This document shows positions 17,557-26,487 of a stretch of 64,000 nt of DNA, one piece after another. Numbering within the stretch: position 1 is the stretch's first letter; the number at the start of each line of letters is the position of its first letter. The position numbers and the translations under genes were made by a program. This stretch comes from Ralstonia sp. UBA689 (lineage in GTDB: Bacteria; Pseudomonadota; Gammaproteobacteria; Burkholderiales; Burkholderiaceae): assembly GCF_002298975.1 (NCBI RefSeq), contig NZ_DBMV01000044.1, forward strand, positions 28,662 to 92,661, given 5' to 3'. Below the pieces are notes generated by a model. It was not told the origin of the DNA. It saw only the letters and a program-made list of their open reading frames with translations, and searched no databases.

Positions 17557-17889
17557 ATCGACACTTTCCTTGTCAACTGATTGGGAAATCTTGACTGTCC
17601 TTATGGACGACGCAGATACCTCACGTCTGTCGGCATTATGGGCCAGCGTTGACAGATTCCGGAAACCCTTTTTGGCTCTGGGAGACGATTTGCGGCCAAG
17701 TTGTTGCTCATGGGCAACACGCAGGAGCCCCCCTCGGACGGGGGTCTCGGCCGGCATTTGGCGCAATGGCGCGGGGGTTGGCGGGCGATTCTCGGGGCGG
17801 CGAGCGCACCAAATTTGTCACCTGAGTGTCGACATAAATTGTCGCCTTCCCGCCACGCCACGTCATTAAGAGACGATTAATTCTCTTTT
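17557..17889. other. Porin promoter and leader region
   Basis: This is 333 bases with no gene. It has the palindrome-like GAGACCCCCG...GGGGGGCTC at about 17725-17750, two similar motifs (TGACAAATTTG and GCGACAATTTATG, minus strand) near 17811-17847, and an inverted repeat AAGAGA...TCTCTT near 17868-17888 just after the stop of the neighbouring binding-protein gene. The first could be leader structure of the porin message, the second pair a regulator site. None can be assigned to a named regulator. Confidence 0.4.
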
Positions 17890-19041
17890 CTATCGACCGA
17901 GCGCAGCGTGCCATCGCTTCAGAAAATCGGCACGGCGGAGTTGATCTTGATGGGCGAGTAAACCCGGGCCAACTGGAATCGGCCGGTGCGTATTGCCCAA
18001 CTCGGCAAGGAGGCGCTCGGCAGTCAGCCCGGTTTCGACGTCCTGACGCAGCGAGAACAGGAACGCGCGGTCAGCCATCACGCCTTGGCCGTCACGCGAG
18101 AGCATGAAGTCCAGCCACAGACGCGCAGCGTTCGGCCGGGCGGCGCGACGAGCGATGAAGGCGACGCGCGTAGCGACCAACGTGTAGTCGGTCGGCATCT
18201 TGATGGCGAGTGCGGGGTTGCGGTCGGCGTAGCGTGCGGCGTACGAGCCGATCACGTTGTAGGCCAGCAGGCTTTCTCCCGAGGCCACGCGCTCAAGCAT
18301 GGCGGCCGTCGTGATGTACAAGTTGACGTTGACACCACCCAATGCCCGGGCAACATCCCAGAACACCGGAGTGGTGCGCGCGTCCTCGGCGGCGAATAGG
18401 AAGGCCGAGCCGGAGTGCTCGATGTCATACGAGGCAACGCGGCCGCGCAGCAGATCGCGGTGGCTATTCAGGATACGGGCGAAATCGGCGTGGGTGGCAG
18501 GTACCAGATCGGCGGCAAGCTGGCGCGCGTTGTAGACGAAGACGACCGGCTCATAGCTCGTACCGTACGCCTCGTTCTTCCAGATCGCCCACGAGGGCAG
18601 GTACGGCCGCTCGGGTGATGCATACGACAGCGCGTGACCGTCGTTCACCAGCTTGAACTGCTCGGGCATAGCCGAGCTCCAGACGACATCCGCACCGGGC
18701 GACTTGGAGGCGAGTTCCGCCAGGAAGCGCCGGTAGAGGTCGTCGCTGTTCTGTTCACGGTAATCGACGGTGATGCCGGGATAGCGCGTCTCGAATGCAC
18801 GGATGAGCGGATGCGCGGCCGCGAAGTCCGTCGTCGAGTAGACCGTGACGCGACCCTCGCGGCGCGCAGCATCGATCATCGCGTCGTAGTCACGCGGGTA
18901 GTAGGACGGCAACTCTGGCGCCGTGCGAGCCAGCCATTGCGCGCGGACCTCGCCTGCGCCAAGCGCGGCGGTGCCGCCCGCGGCCAGCAGCGCGGCGGCC
19001 TGGCACAGCCAGCGACGACGAGAATTCAGGATGGGCGGCAT
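17890..19041 (-). CDS. Periplasmic substrate-binding protein of Fe3+/organic-acid ABC type (paralogue 1)
   Basis: This is an extracellular solute-binding protein of 383 residues with an N-terminal export signal, SRRRWLCQAAALLAAGG, that has an arginine cluster and could be a Tat signal. The mature part carries family blocks (VYSTTDFAAAHPLIRAFE, YPGITVDY, LLAYNVIGSYAARYADR). It shares many blocks with the binding protein at 21474-22592, but is transcribed the other way and lies 95 bases from the response-regulator gene rather than in the importer operon. It may be an accessory receptor for the sensor kinase or an alternative binding protein for the importer; both are inference. The ligand is unknown. 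Confidence 0.85.
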   Translation of the reverse strand: MPPILNSRRRWLCQAAALLAAGGTAALGAGEVRAQWLARTAPELPSYYPRDYDAMIDAARREGRVTVYSTTDFAAAHPLIRAFETRYPGITVDYREQNSDDLYRRFLAELASKSPGADVVWSSAMPEQFKLVNDGHALSYASPERPYLPSWAIWKNEAYGTSYEPVVFVYNARQLAADLVPATHADFARILNSHRDLLRGRVASYDIEHSGSAFLFAAEDARTTPVFWDVARALGGVNVNLYITTAAMLERVASGESLLAYNVIGSYAARYADRNPALAIKMPTDYTLVATRVAFIARRAARPNAARLWLDFMLSRDGQGVMADRAFLFSLRQDVETGLTAERLLAELGNTHRPIPVGPGLLAHQDQLRRADFLKRWHAALGR

Positions 19042-19136
19042 GCGAGTCTGGCCGCATCAGGTAAGCAATGTGATCGGGATGCGGGCGCCACGCATTATCA
19101 TGAAAAAGCACTCAGAACGATATTGAGAGACACCCG

Positions 19137-19841
19137 ATGCGAATCTTGCTGGTGGAGGATGAAGACGAATTGGCGGCGTGGCTGGCGCGCGCGTTGGCGC
19201 AAAGCAGTTTCGTGGTCGAGCGTGCGGCCGACGGTGTCGCGGCCGAGGCCTTTCTCGGCTCGGGCGAATTCGACGCGGTGGTGCTGGACCTGCGCCTGCC
19301 GCGCAAGGACGGCTTTGCCGTGCTGGCCGGCATGCGCGCGCGCGACGACCGTACGCCGGTGCTGATCCTCACCGCGCAGGGCGCGCTGGACGAACGCGTG
19401 CGCGGCCTGAATGCGGGCGCGGACGATTTCCTCACCAAGCCGTTCGCGCTGTCTGAACTGGAAGCGCGACTCATGGCGCTGATCCGCCGCAGCCGCGGCC
19501 GGGCGTTCCCACGGCTGCGCTGCGGGCCGCTGGAGTTCGATACCGGGCGCAAGGCATTTCTGCTCTCCGGCGAGCCGCTGTCGCTCACGCCGCGCGAACA
19601 TGCCGCGCTGTCGGCGCTGCTGCACAAGACCGGCCAGCCGATCAGCAAGGTGCATCTGTTCGACAAGGTCTTCAATCTCGACAGCGATTCGAGCCCCGAT
19701 GCGGTGGAGGTGGTCGTGCACCGCCTGCGCAAGAAGCTGGCGGGTACCGGCGTGCAGATCGTCACCGTGCGCGGCCTGGGCTACATGCTCGAAGCCGGCG
19801 CCGCCGACGCGAGCACGCTTAGCGACAGCGCCACCTCATGA
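19137..19841 (+). CDS. OmpR-family response regulator (TctD-like)
   Basis: The 234-residue regulator has a receiver domain with the acidic pocket (LLVEDEDE), the phosphorylated Asp51 (VVLDLRLP) and the Lys of LTKPF. A winged-helix DNA-binding domain fills the C-terminal half (PLSLTPREHAALSALL; VEVVVHRLRKKL; VRGLGYMLE). Its stop overlaps the kinase start by four bases (ATGA), so the two are translated together. Position suggests that it controls the importer operon at 21474-25559 and perhaps the divergent binding protein. The closest familiar pair in layout is TctD/TctE, which controls citrate uptake; the ligand here is not known. Confidence 0.93.
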   Translation: MRILLVEDEDELAAWLARALAQSSFVVERAADGVAAEAFLGSGEFDAVVLDLRLPRKDGFAVLAGMRARDDRTPVLILTAQGALDERVRGLNAGADDFLTKPFALSELEARLMALIRRSRGRAFPRLRCGPLEFDTGRKAFLLSGEPLSLTPREHAALSALLHKTGQPISKVHLFDKVFNLDSDSSPDAVEVVVHRLRKKLAGTGVQIVTVRGLGYMLEAGAADASTLSDSATS

Positions 19842-21361
19842 CGCAACGTCTTGCCCTGCTGCCGCGCAGCCTGAAACTCACGCTGCTGTGGCTGCTGCTC
19901 CCCGGTCTGGTCGGCGTGCTGGCGATCGATATCGTGACGGCGTACCAGGCGCTGCGCGGCGCCACCGACCGCGCGTATGACCGCGCCCTGCTCGGCTCGG
20001 TGCGCGCCATCGAGAATGGCGTGACCATCGAGCGCGGGCAGGTGCAAGTCAACGTGCCCTATGTGGCACTGTCGATGTTCGAATCGACCGCGCAGAGCAG
20101 TGTCTACTACCGCGTCGCCTTCGAGCCCGCCCCAGGCAAAGCGCCCGAGGCCGCGCTCACCGGGTATGACGACTTGCCACTGCCCACTGCGCACCTGGAG
20201 AACGACACCGAACTTTTCTACGATGCGGCGTATCACGGCGAGCCGGTCCGGGTGGCCGCTGTCGCTAAACCGCTATACCAGCCGGGGCTGCCAGCGCGCA
20301 TCGTGATCCAGGTGGCCGAAACCATCGAGACACGGCGTGCGCTGCAGCAGGCAGTCTGGCGGGGCACGCTCCTGCGCGATGCGGCTCTGGTAGTGGTGAG
20401 CGCGGCGCTGCTGTGGCTGGGCGTGACGGTGGCACTGCGCCCACTGAACCGTCTGGCACGTAGCATCGCGGTGCGTGCTTCCGACGACCTGCGGCCGCTC
20501 GATGCCGCCGACGTGCCCGCCGAGGTGCGCCCACTGGTGGAGGCAATCAACCACCATATCCATCGCTACGCAGAGTTGGCCGAGGCGCAGAGCCAGTTCC
20601 TCGCCGACGCGTCGCACCAGCTGCGCACGCCGCTGGCGGTGCTGCTCACGCAGGCCGAGTACGCGCTGCGCGAGACCGACCCGGTGCGCGTACGGGAAAG
20701 CTTGTCCGCCATCATCGCGCGGCTGCAGTCGACCAACCGGCTGACCACGCAGTTGCTCGCACTCGCCCGCGCGCGTCACGCCGGGCAGGACGCGCCACCC
20801 GAGACCTTCGACCTGGGCGACCTCGCACGCGACGTGGTGGTCGACGCCCTGCCGCTGGCACGCGAGAAGCAGCAGGACCTCGGCTGGGACGATGGCGGGC
20901 TTCCCGTGGCGCTGCCCGTCACGGGTTATCCGGCCTTCCTGCGTGAGGCGCTCTCCAATCTCGTGCACAACGCGATCCGTTACACGCCGGCCGGCGGGCG
21001 CATCACCGTGCGCGCGAGCGCCGACGGCGATGCTGCCCTCGTCTGCGTGGACGACACCGGCCCCGGCATGAGCCCCGACGAACGCGCGCATGCGTTCCAG
21101 CGTTTCCGTCGCGCACATGAGGGCGGCGCGCGCGCGGTGAAAGCCAAGCATGCGCCCAAAGACGCGCGCTATGCCGCCGAAGGCTCCGGCCTCGGCCTGG
21201 CCATCGCGCAGGCGTACGCTGCGCGCAGCGGCGGACAGATCGAACTGGCGGATGGGGAGCCGAACGGGCACGGCGGCGTGGGCCTGTCGGCGCGGATTCG
21301 CGTGTCGCTGACGACATCTACGGCGCACACGGAACATGCTGCGACGCAGCAATCTCAATGA
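19838..21361 (+). CDS. Sensor histidine kinase (TctE-like)
   Basis: This is an inner-membrane kinase of 507 residues. A first membrane helix (about 14-35), a periplasmic sensing domain of about 140 residues, a second helix (about 180-200) and a HAMP linker precede the phospho-acceptor His260 in FLADASHQLRTPL. The ATPase domain shows the N box (LVHNAIRYTP), G1 (DDTGPGMSP) and G2 (GSGLGLAIAQ). It is cotranslated with the response regulator upstream. The N-terminal sensor belongs to the group found in TctE-like kinases, which often work beside periplasmic binding proteins. That fits the two binding-protein genes on either side. Confidence 0.92.
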   Translation: MTQRLALLPRSLKLTLLWLLLPGLVGVLAIDIVTAYQALRGATDRAYDRALLGSVRAIENGVTIERGQVQVNVPYVALSMFESTAQSSVYYRVAFEPAPGKAPEAALTGYDDLPLPTAHLENDTELFYDAAYHGEPVRVAAVAKPLYQPGLPARIVIQVAETIETRRALQQAVWRGTLLRDAALVVVSAALLWLGVTVALRPLNRLARSIAVRASDDLRPLDAADVPAEVRPLVEAINHHIHRYAELAEAQSQFLADASHQLRTPLAVLLTQAEYALRETDPVRVRESLSAIIARLQSTNRLTTQLLALARARHAGQDAPPETFDLGDLARDVVVDALPLAREKQQDLGWDDGGLPVALPVTGYPAFLREALSNLVHNAIRYTPAGGRITVRASADGDAALVCVDDTGPGMSPDERAHAFQRFRRAHEGGARAVKAKHAPKDARYAAEGSGLGLAIAQAYAARSGGQIELADGEPNGHGGVGLSARIRVSLTTSTAHTEHAATQQSQ

Positions 21362-21386
21362 AAGCGTGGCGAAAGCGCCCGATTTC

Positions 21387-21392
21387 TATAAT
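21387..21392 (+). promoter_or_regulatory. Possible -10 box of the importer operon
   Basis: TATAAT lies about 80 bases upstream of the binding-protein start, in the 112-base gap after the kinase gene. No clear -35 is seen. Confidence 0.35.
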
Positions 21393-21473
21393 CCGCTGCA
21401 CCTGGGGCCATCCGTCCGAGCTATTCGCAAATAGCCGGCCCCACACCATCACAAGCAAACAGGAGACAAACCC

Positions 21474-22592
21474 ATGCTTCGTGGCCGCACCATGCCCGCG
21501 CACGCCGCTCTCGCTTCGACGCTTTGTTCGATTACGGCTGCCGCTCTGACCCTCAGCACCGCCGCCTTCGCACAGGTCCCGGCCGGCTATCCCGCCAGCT
21601 ACGCCGACACCATCGCCGCCGCCAAGAAAGAAGGCAAGGTGGTGGTCTACGCCACGACCGACACCAAGGCCGCCGATCCGCTCATCAAGGATTTCGAGTC
21701 GCTCTACCCCGGCGTGAAGGTCGAGTACAACGACATGAACAGCAGCGAGCTATACAACCGCTTCATCAGCGAGCAGGCTGCCGGCGGCGCCTCGGCCGAC
21801 ATGATGTGGAACTCCTCGATGGACTCGCAGCTCAAGCTCGCGCAGACCTACGCCCTGAAGTACGACTCGCCCGAAATGCCGAACCTGCCGAAGTGGGCCG
21901 TCTACAAAGGCCTGGCCTACGGTACGACCTACGAGCCGGCGGTGTTCCTGTACAACAAGCGCCTGATCAAGGACAGCGAAGTGCCGCAGACGCATGCCGA
22001 TTTCGCCAAGCTGGTCGGCAGCCAGGCCGAGCGCTTCAAGAATAAGGTCACGACGTACGACATCGAAAAGTCGGCCGTGGGCTTCATGATGGCTGCGCAG
22101 GACAACCAGGATTCGCCGCAGTACTTCGACTTCGTCAAGGCCGTGGGCCCGAACCTGGTGCTGCAGTCCTCCACCGGCACGATGATGGAACGTGTGGCCT
22201 CGGGCGAGAACCTGTTGGCTTACAACATCCTCGGCTCGTACGCGATGGCGCGAGCCAAGAAGGACCCGTCGATCGGCATCGTCTATCCGAAGGACTACAC
22301 GCTGGTGGTTTCGCGCGTGGCGATGATCGCAAAGAAGGCGAAGAACCCCAACGCGGCCAAGCTGTGGCTGGACTACATCCTGTCCAAGCGCGGTCAGGAC
22401 ATCCTCGCCAACAAGTCGGACCTGCACTCGCTGCGTGAAGACGTATCGGGCGAAGCCACCGCCGCGGGCTTGAAGAAAATTCTCGGGGCATCGATCAAGC
22501 CGATTCCCGTGGACGATTCGATCCTGACGTTCCTGGAACCGAAGAAGCGTCTGGACTTCATCAAGCAGTGGCGCACCGCCGCCGGCCGTTGA
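21474..22592 (+). CDS. Periplasmic substrate-binding protein of the ABC importer (paralogue 2)
   Basis: This binding protein of 372 residues delivers the ligand to the permease encoded next to it. It has a signal peptide ending about residue 33 (LTLSTAAFA before QVPAGY), then the fold typical of AfuA/FbpA-like proteins (VVVYATTDTKAADPLIKDFE, YPGVKVEY, LLAYNILGSYAMARAK). The start has AGGAGA nine bases upstream. Family members bind ferric iron, phosphosugars, phosphonates or small organic acids; the sequence alone does not tell which. It heads the operon with the permease (86 bases on) and ATPase genes. Confidence 0.92.
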   Translation: MLRGRTMPAHAALASTLCSITAAALTLSTAAFAQVPAGYPASYADTIAAAKKEGKVVVYATTDTKAADPLIKDFESLYPGVKVEYNDMNSSELYNRFISEQAAGGASADMMWNSSMDSQLKLAQTYALKYDSPEMPNLPKWAVYKGLAYGTTYEPAVFLYNKRLIKDSEVPQTHADFAKLVGSQAERFKNKVTTYDIEKSAVGFMMAAQDNQDSPQYFDFVKAVGPNLVLQSSTGTMMERVASGENLLAYNILGSYAMARAKKDPSIGIVYPKDYTLVVSRVAMIAKKAKNPNAAKLWLDYILSKRGQDILANKSDLHSLREDVSGEATAAGLKKILGASIKPIPVDDSILTFLEPKKRLDFIKQWRTAAGR

Positions 22593-22678
22593 TCTGAACT
22601 GCTGATCACAGCCACTCCTCTCTTCTGACCGATCTGCCGGCGCCGCTGCAATTGGCGCCGGCCCCTCCTGGAGGCACC

Positions 22679-24490
22679 ATGCGTTCCCTGACGCAAGACC
22701 GTGCCGCCGTTCGCCAAGTCATCCCGCAACGCTCGATCTTGTCGCGCATGGGACAGGCTTTGCCGCGCGGCGTGGTCATCCTGCTCACTGCGCTGGCGAT
22801 TTTCACGCCGCTGGCGCTGATCTTCTACCAGAGCTTCCTGTCCGCGCCATTCTTCATGCCGGACGCACTGGCAGGGCTCGATGCGTACCGCTTCATCTTC
22901 GACGACCCGGACTTCTGGCACGCGTTCGAGAAATCGGCGGCACTGGCCCTCGGCCTCGCTGTGATCTCGGTGCCGCTGGGCGGCATCCTGGCCTTCCTGA
23001 TGGTGCGCTCGGACCTGCCGGGCCGCCGCATCATCGAGCCGATGCTGATGATTCCGGTGTTCGTTTCGCCGATGGTGCTGGCGTTCGGCTATGTGGTATC
23101 GGCCGGGCCAGTCGGCTTCTACACGATCTGGTTCAAGCAGGTCTTCGGTGGCGTGCCCTGGAACGTGTATTCGTTCACCAGCATCATCATCATCGCCGGC
23201 CTGACGCACGTACCGCACGTGTATCTGTACGTTTCGTCGGCGCTGCGCAGTCTGGGCTCCGATGTGGAAGAAGCCGCGCGCATTGCTGGCGCGTCACCGT
23301 TGTCGGTGGCGCTCAACGTAAGCCTGCCGATGGTGCGCCCGGCCTTGCTGTACGCGGCCGTGCTGGTCGTCTTCCTGGGTTTCGAGGTGTTCGGCCTGGT
23401 GCTGGTGCTGGGCGATCCGGAAGGCCACCTGGTGCTGGCGACATACCTGTACAAGCTGACCAACAAGCTCGGCACGCCGGCCTATCACCTGATGGCAGCG
23501 GTGGCGGTCTGTCTGGTGATGGTGACTTTTCCGCTGGTGCTGCTGCAGCGCTACATGCTGCGCTCGGCCAACCGCTTCGTCACGGTCAAGGGCAAGGTCA
23601 CGCGCAGCCGCCCGCTGCCGCTTGGCTCTTGGCGCTGGCCTGCCTGGGCGCTGGTGGTGCTGTGGTTCTTTGTCTCGGTAGTGGTGCCGCTGTCGGGCAT
23701 CGCGCTGCGCGCCTTCGTATCGAACTGGGGTGAAGGCGTGTCGCTCATGGAGGCCGTATCGCTCACGGCGTTCCACCAGATCTTCGAGCAGCCGCAGTTC
23801 CTGCGCGCCATCGTCAACACGGTGCTGATCGGCGTCATCGGCGGCGCCATCGCAGTGGCCTGCTATACGTTCATCGGCCTGGCGATGCACCGCAAGCCCG
23901 ATGGCTGGACTCGCTTCCTCGATTACAGCGTTCTGGTGCCGCGCGCGATCCCGGGTCTGTTGGCCGGTCTGGCCTTCCTGTGGGTGTTCCTGTTCGTGCC
24001 GAACTGGGTCGAGACCTTGCTGACCGACAGCGGCCTGCCTTTCGCCAACTGGATCGTCGAGCACGTGGTGCCGAGCCTGCGTGACCTGCGCAGCACGATC
24101 TTCAGCGTGTGGATCGCCTACACGGTGGTGTGGATGGCCTACGGCCTGCGCCTGATCTCGGCCGCGCTGCTTCAGGTCGGGCCGGAGCTGGAAGAAGCCG
24201 CGCGCTCGGTCGGCGCCAGCCGCGCCCGCACCACGCGCGACGTGACCGTACCGCTCACGCGCTACGGCCTGCTCGGCGCATGGCTGCTGGTCTTCCTGAT
24301 CTTCGAGCGCGAGTACTCGACTGGTGTGTATCTGCTCTCGCCGGGCACCGAGACGATCGGCTCGATGCTGGTTTCCCTGTGGGCGGGCGGCGCCATCGAC
24401 ATCGTCGCCGCGCTGTCCTTCGTCAATATCGTGCTGGTGGCCGTCGGCCTCGGCATTGCACTGCGTTTCGGAGTGAAGCTCCATGATTGA
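22679..24490 (+). CDS. ABC importer permease, fused two-domain type (FbpB/AfuB-like)
   Basis: The 603-residue inner-membrane protein has about twelve helices in two similar halves, each with a binding-protein-dependent transport domain. The ATPase-coupling EAA loops are visible as EEAARIAGASPLSVAL (about residue 200) and EEAARSVGASRARTTR (about 505). Such fused permeases occur in ferric iron and related importers. I chose the ATG at 22679 with GGAGG just upstream, nine codons after a TTG that also opens the frame. It overlaps the ATPase gene by eight bases, so the two subunits are coupled. Confidence 0.93.
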   Translation: MRSLTQDRAAVRQVIPQRSILSRMGQALPRGVVILLTALAIFTPLALIFYQSFLSAPFFMPDALAGLDAYRFIFDDPDFWHAFEKSAALALGLAVISVPLGGILAFLMVRSDLPGRRIIEPMLMIPVFVSPMVLAFGYVVSAGPVGFYTIWFKQVFGGVPWNVYSFTSIIIIAGLTHVPHVYLYVSSALRSLGSDVEEAARIAGASPLSVALNVSLPMVRPALLYAAVLVVFLGFEVFGLVLVLGDPEGHLVLATYLYKLTNKLGTPAYHLMAAVAVCLVMVTFPLVLLQRYMLRSANRFVTVKGKVTRSRPLPLGSWRWPAWALVVLWFFVSVVVPLSGIALRAFVSNWGEGVSLMEAVSLTAFHQIFEQPQFLRAIVNTVLIGVIGGAIAVACYTFIGLAMHRKPDGWTRFLDYSVLVPRAIPGLLAGLAFLWVFLFVPNWVETLLTDSGLPFANWIVEHVVPSLRDLRSTIFSVWIAYTVVWMAYGLRLISAALLQVGPELEEAARSVGASRARTTRDVTVPLTRYGLLGAWLLVFLIFEREYSTGVYLLSPGTETIGSMLVSLWAGGAIDIVAALSFVNIVLVAVGLGIALRFGVKLHD

Positions 24491-25559
24491 ACTCACCGTC
24501 AACGACCTGCACCTGCAATACGGCAACAACCCGGTGCTCAAGGGTGTCTCGATGCAGTTGAACAAGGGCGAGGTCGTCTCGCTGCTGGGCCCATCCGGCT
24601 CTGGCAAGACCACGCTGCTGCGCGCCGTCGCGGGCCTCGAACAGGCCAGCCGCGGCACCGTCAAGATCGGCGATCGCGTCATGTTCGACGGCGCCAACAA
24701 GCTCGACGTGCCCGCCGAAGGGCGCAACCTGGGCCTGGTGTTCCAGTCGTACGCGCTGTGGCCACACAAGACCGTGGCCGAAAACGTCGCCTACCCGCTC
24801 AAGCTGCGCAAAACGCCCGCCGCGCAGATCAAGGAACGCGTGCAGGCTGTGCTGCAGCAACTGGGCCTCGGCCACCTGGGTGAGCGCTTCCCGAGCCAGC
24901 TCTCGGGCGGCCAGCAGCAGCGTGTGGCGATCGCCCGTGCGTTGGTCTACAACCCGCCCGTGATCCTGCTCGACGAGCCGCTCTCCAACCTGGACGCCAA
25001 GCTGCGTGAAGAAGCCCGCGCCTTTCTGCGCGAACTGATCGTGCGCCTGGGCCTGTCCGCGCTGATGGTCACGCACGACCAGGGCGAAGCGATGGCAATG
25101 TCCGACCGCATCCTGCTGCTCAACAACGGCGTGATCGAGCAGCAAGGCACGCCTGAGGAGATGTACGGCACGCCGAAAACCCTTTTCACTGCCGAGTTCA
25201 TGGGCAGCAACAACCGCATCAACGGCAAGATCGCTGAGGTGCGCGACGGCATGGCACGCCTGGTGGACGAGGCCGGCGGCTGGTCGCTGTGGGGCGTGGC
25301 GCGCGGTGATCTGAAGCCTGGCACGCCGGCGCACGGCGTGATCCGCCTGGAGCAGGTGCGTGTCGGCCTGGACAACGCCGACAACACCATCCGCCTGCCG
25401 CTGGCCACGCGCATGTACCTGGGCGACCGCTGGGAATGCCTATTCCGTGCTAGCGGCGATGCCGGCACCGGCCTGCGCGCCTACGCCAGCAATGCGCCGA
25501 GCGACGGCCAGTACGCGCTGACGTTCCCGCGTGAGCAGTTCTGGTTGTTTGCAGCGTAA
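24483..25559 (+). CDS. ABC importer ATPase (FbpC/PotA-like)
   Basis: The 358-residue ATPase powers the importer. It has Walker A GPSGSGKTT at residues 36-44, the Q-loop (LGLVFQSYALWPHKT), the signature LSGGQQQRVAIARAL, Walker B VILLDEPLSNLDAK and the switch His in MVTHDQGEAM. A C-terminal regulatory TOBE-type domain spans about 270-358. It is the last gene of the operon and is followed by a strong hairpin. All ATPase motifs are intact. Confidence 0.95.
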   Translation: MIELTVNDLHLQYGNNPVLKGVSMQLNKGEVVSLLGPSGSGKTTLLRAVAGLEQASRGTVKIGDRVMFDGANKLDVPAEGRNLGLVFQSYALWPHKTVAENVAYPLKLRKTPAAQIKERVQAVLQQLGLGHLGERFPSQLSGGQQQRVAIARALVYNPPVILLDEPLSNLDAKLREEARAFLRELIVRLGLSALMVTHDQGEAMAMSDRILLLNNGVIEQQGTPEEMYGTPKTLFTAEFMGSNNRINGKIAEVRDGMARLVDEAGGWSLWGVARGDLKPGTPAHGVIRLEQVRVGLDNADNTIRLPLATRMYLGDRWECLFRASGDAGTGLRAYASNAPSDGQYALTFPREQFWLFAA

Positions 25560-25580
25560 ATCGCTCGCACCAGCAACAAG

Positions 25581-25604
25581 AAAGGCAGCCTCGGCTGCCT
25601 TTCT
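25581..25604. terminator. Bidirectional terminator between the importer operon and tatC
   Basis: AAAGGCAGCC-TC-GGCTGCCTTT followed by CTCTTT on the plus strand, with A residues before it. It can serve the ATPase gene (plus) and the tatC transcript (minus), whose stop is 19 bases away. Confidence 0.85.
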
Positions 25605-25623
25605 CTTTGATGCGACGGGTGGA

Positions 25624-26427
25624 TCAGTCCTTCACGACTGGCAGGTGCTCTGGATCCGCGTCCGGCGCAACGGTCTTGCGCAGGAAGATCGCCGCCAGAA
25701 TCAGCCCCAGTTCGTACAGCAGCCACAGTGGCACCGCCAGCAACAACTGCGACATCACGTCCGGCGGCGTGACGATCGCCGCAATGATGAACGCGCCCAC
25801 CACGACATACGGCCGCACCTGGCGCAGCTTCTCCAGGCTGACGATGCCAAAGCGCACCAGCACCATCACCACGACCGGCACCTCGAAGGTGATCCCGAAG
25901 GCCAGGAACGTCGTCATGGCAAAGCTGAGGTACTTGTCGATGTCAGTCGACATCTCGGCGCCCAATGGCGCGTTGTAATGCGCCATGACCTTGAACACCG
26001 TCGGGAAGACGAGGAAGTACGCAAACGCCACGCCACACAGGAACAGGATGTAGCTGCTCACCACCAAAGGCATGATCATGCGCTTCTCGTGCGCATAGAG
26101 CCCCGGCGCCACGAAGCGCCAGATCTGGTACAGCACCCACGGCAGCGCGATCAGGAACGCCGCCAGCAGCGTCACTTTCATCGGCACGAAGAACGAGCCA
26201 GTGACGTCCGTCACGATCATGTGGCCATTCTTGGGCAGCGCCTGGATAAGCGGCCGGGAGAACAGATTGAAGATGTCCGGCGCCCAGTAGACCAGGCCCA
26301 GGAAGATCAGCAGCACGCCGGCGCCGGCCTTGACGATGCGCTCGCGCAACTCGACCAGGTGCGAGATGAAGGTTTCCTGCGCGCCGTCCTCTGGCGATTC
26401 TTGTGGATCGTGCGGAGCGGCACTCAT
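25624..26427 (-). CDS. tatC: Twin-arginine translocase subunit TatC
   Basis: TatC is the multispanning receptor of the Tat pathway, which exports folded proteins across the inner membrane. The 267-residue protein has six membrane helices and family motifs FISHLVELRERIVKA near the N-terminus, YQIWRFVAPGLYAHEKR in the middle and ATPPDVMSQ-like VTPPDVMSQ near helix 5. It is the last gene of tatABC, 60 bases after tatB. The Rieske protein encoded in this window is a likely substrate. Confidence 0.97.
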   Translation of the reverse strand: MSAAPHDPQESPEDGAQETFISHLVELRERIVKAGAGVLLIFLGLVYWAPDIFNLFSRPLIQALPKNGHMIVTDVTGSFFVPMKVTLLAAFLIALPWVLYQIWRFVAPGLYAHEKRMIMPLVVSSYILFLCGVAFAYFLVFPTVFKVMAHYNAPLGAEMSTDIDKYLSFAMTTFLAFGITFEVPVVVMVLVRFGIVSLEKLRQVRPYVVVGAFIIAAIVTPPDVMSQLLLAVPLWLLYELGLILAAIFLRKTVAPDADPEHLPVVKD

Positions 26428-26487
26428 GTCGGCGGAAATGGGATGCGGTCAGGGCGCGGCACCGCAAGTGCGGTCAGCGCCCGAAAA

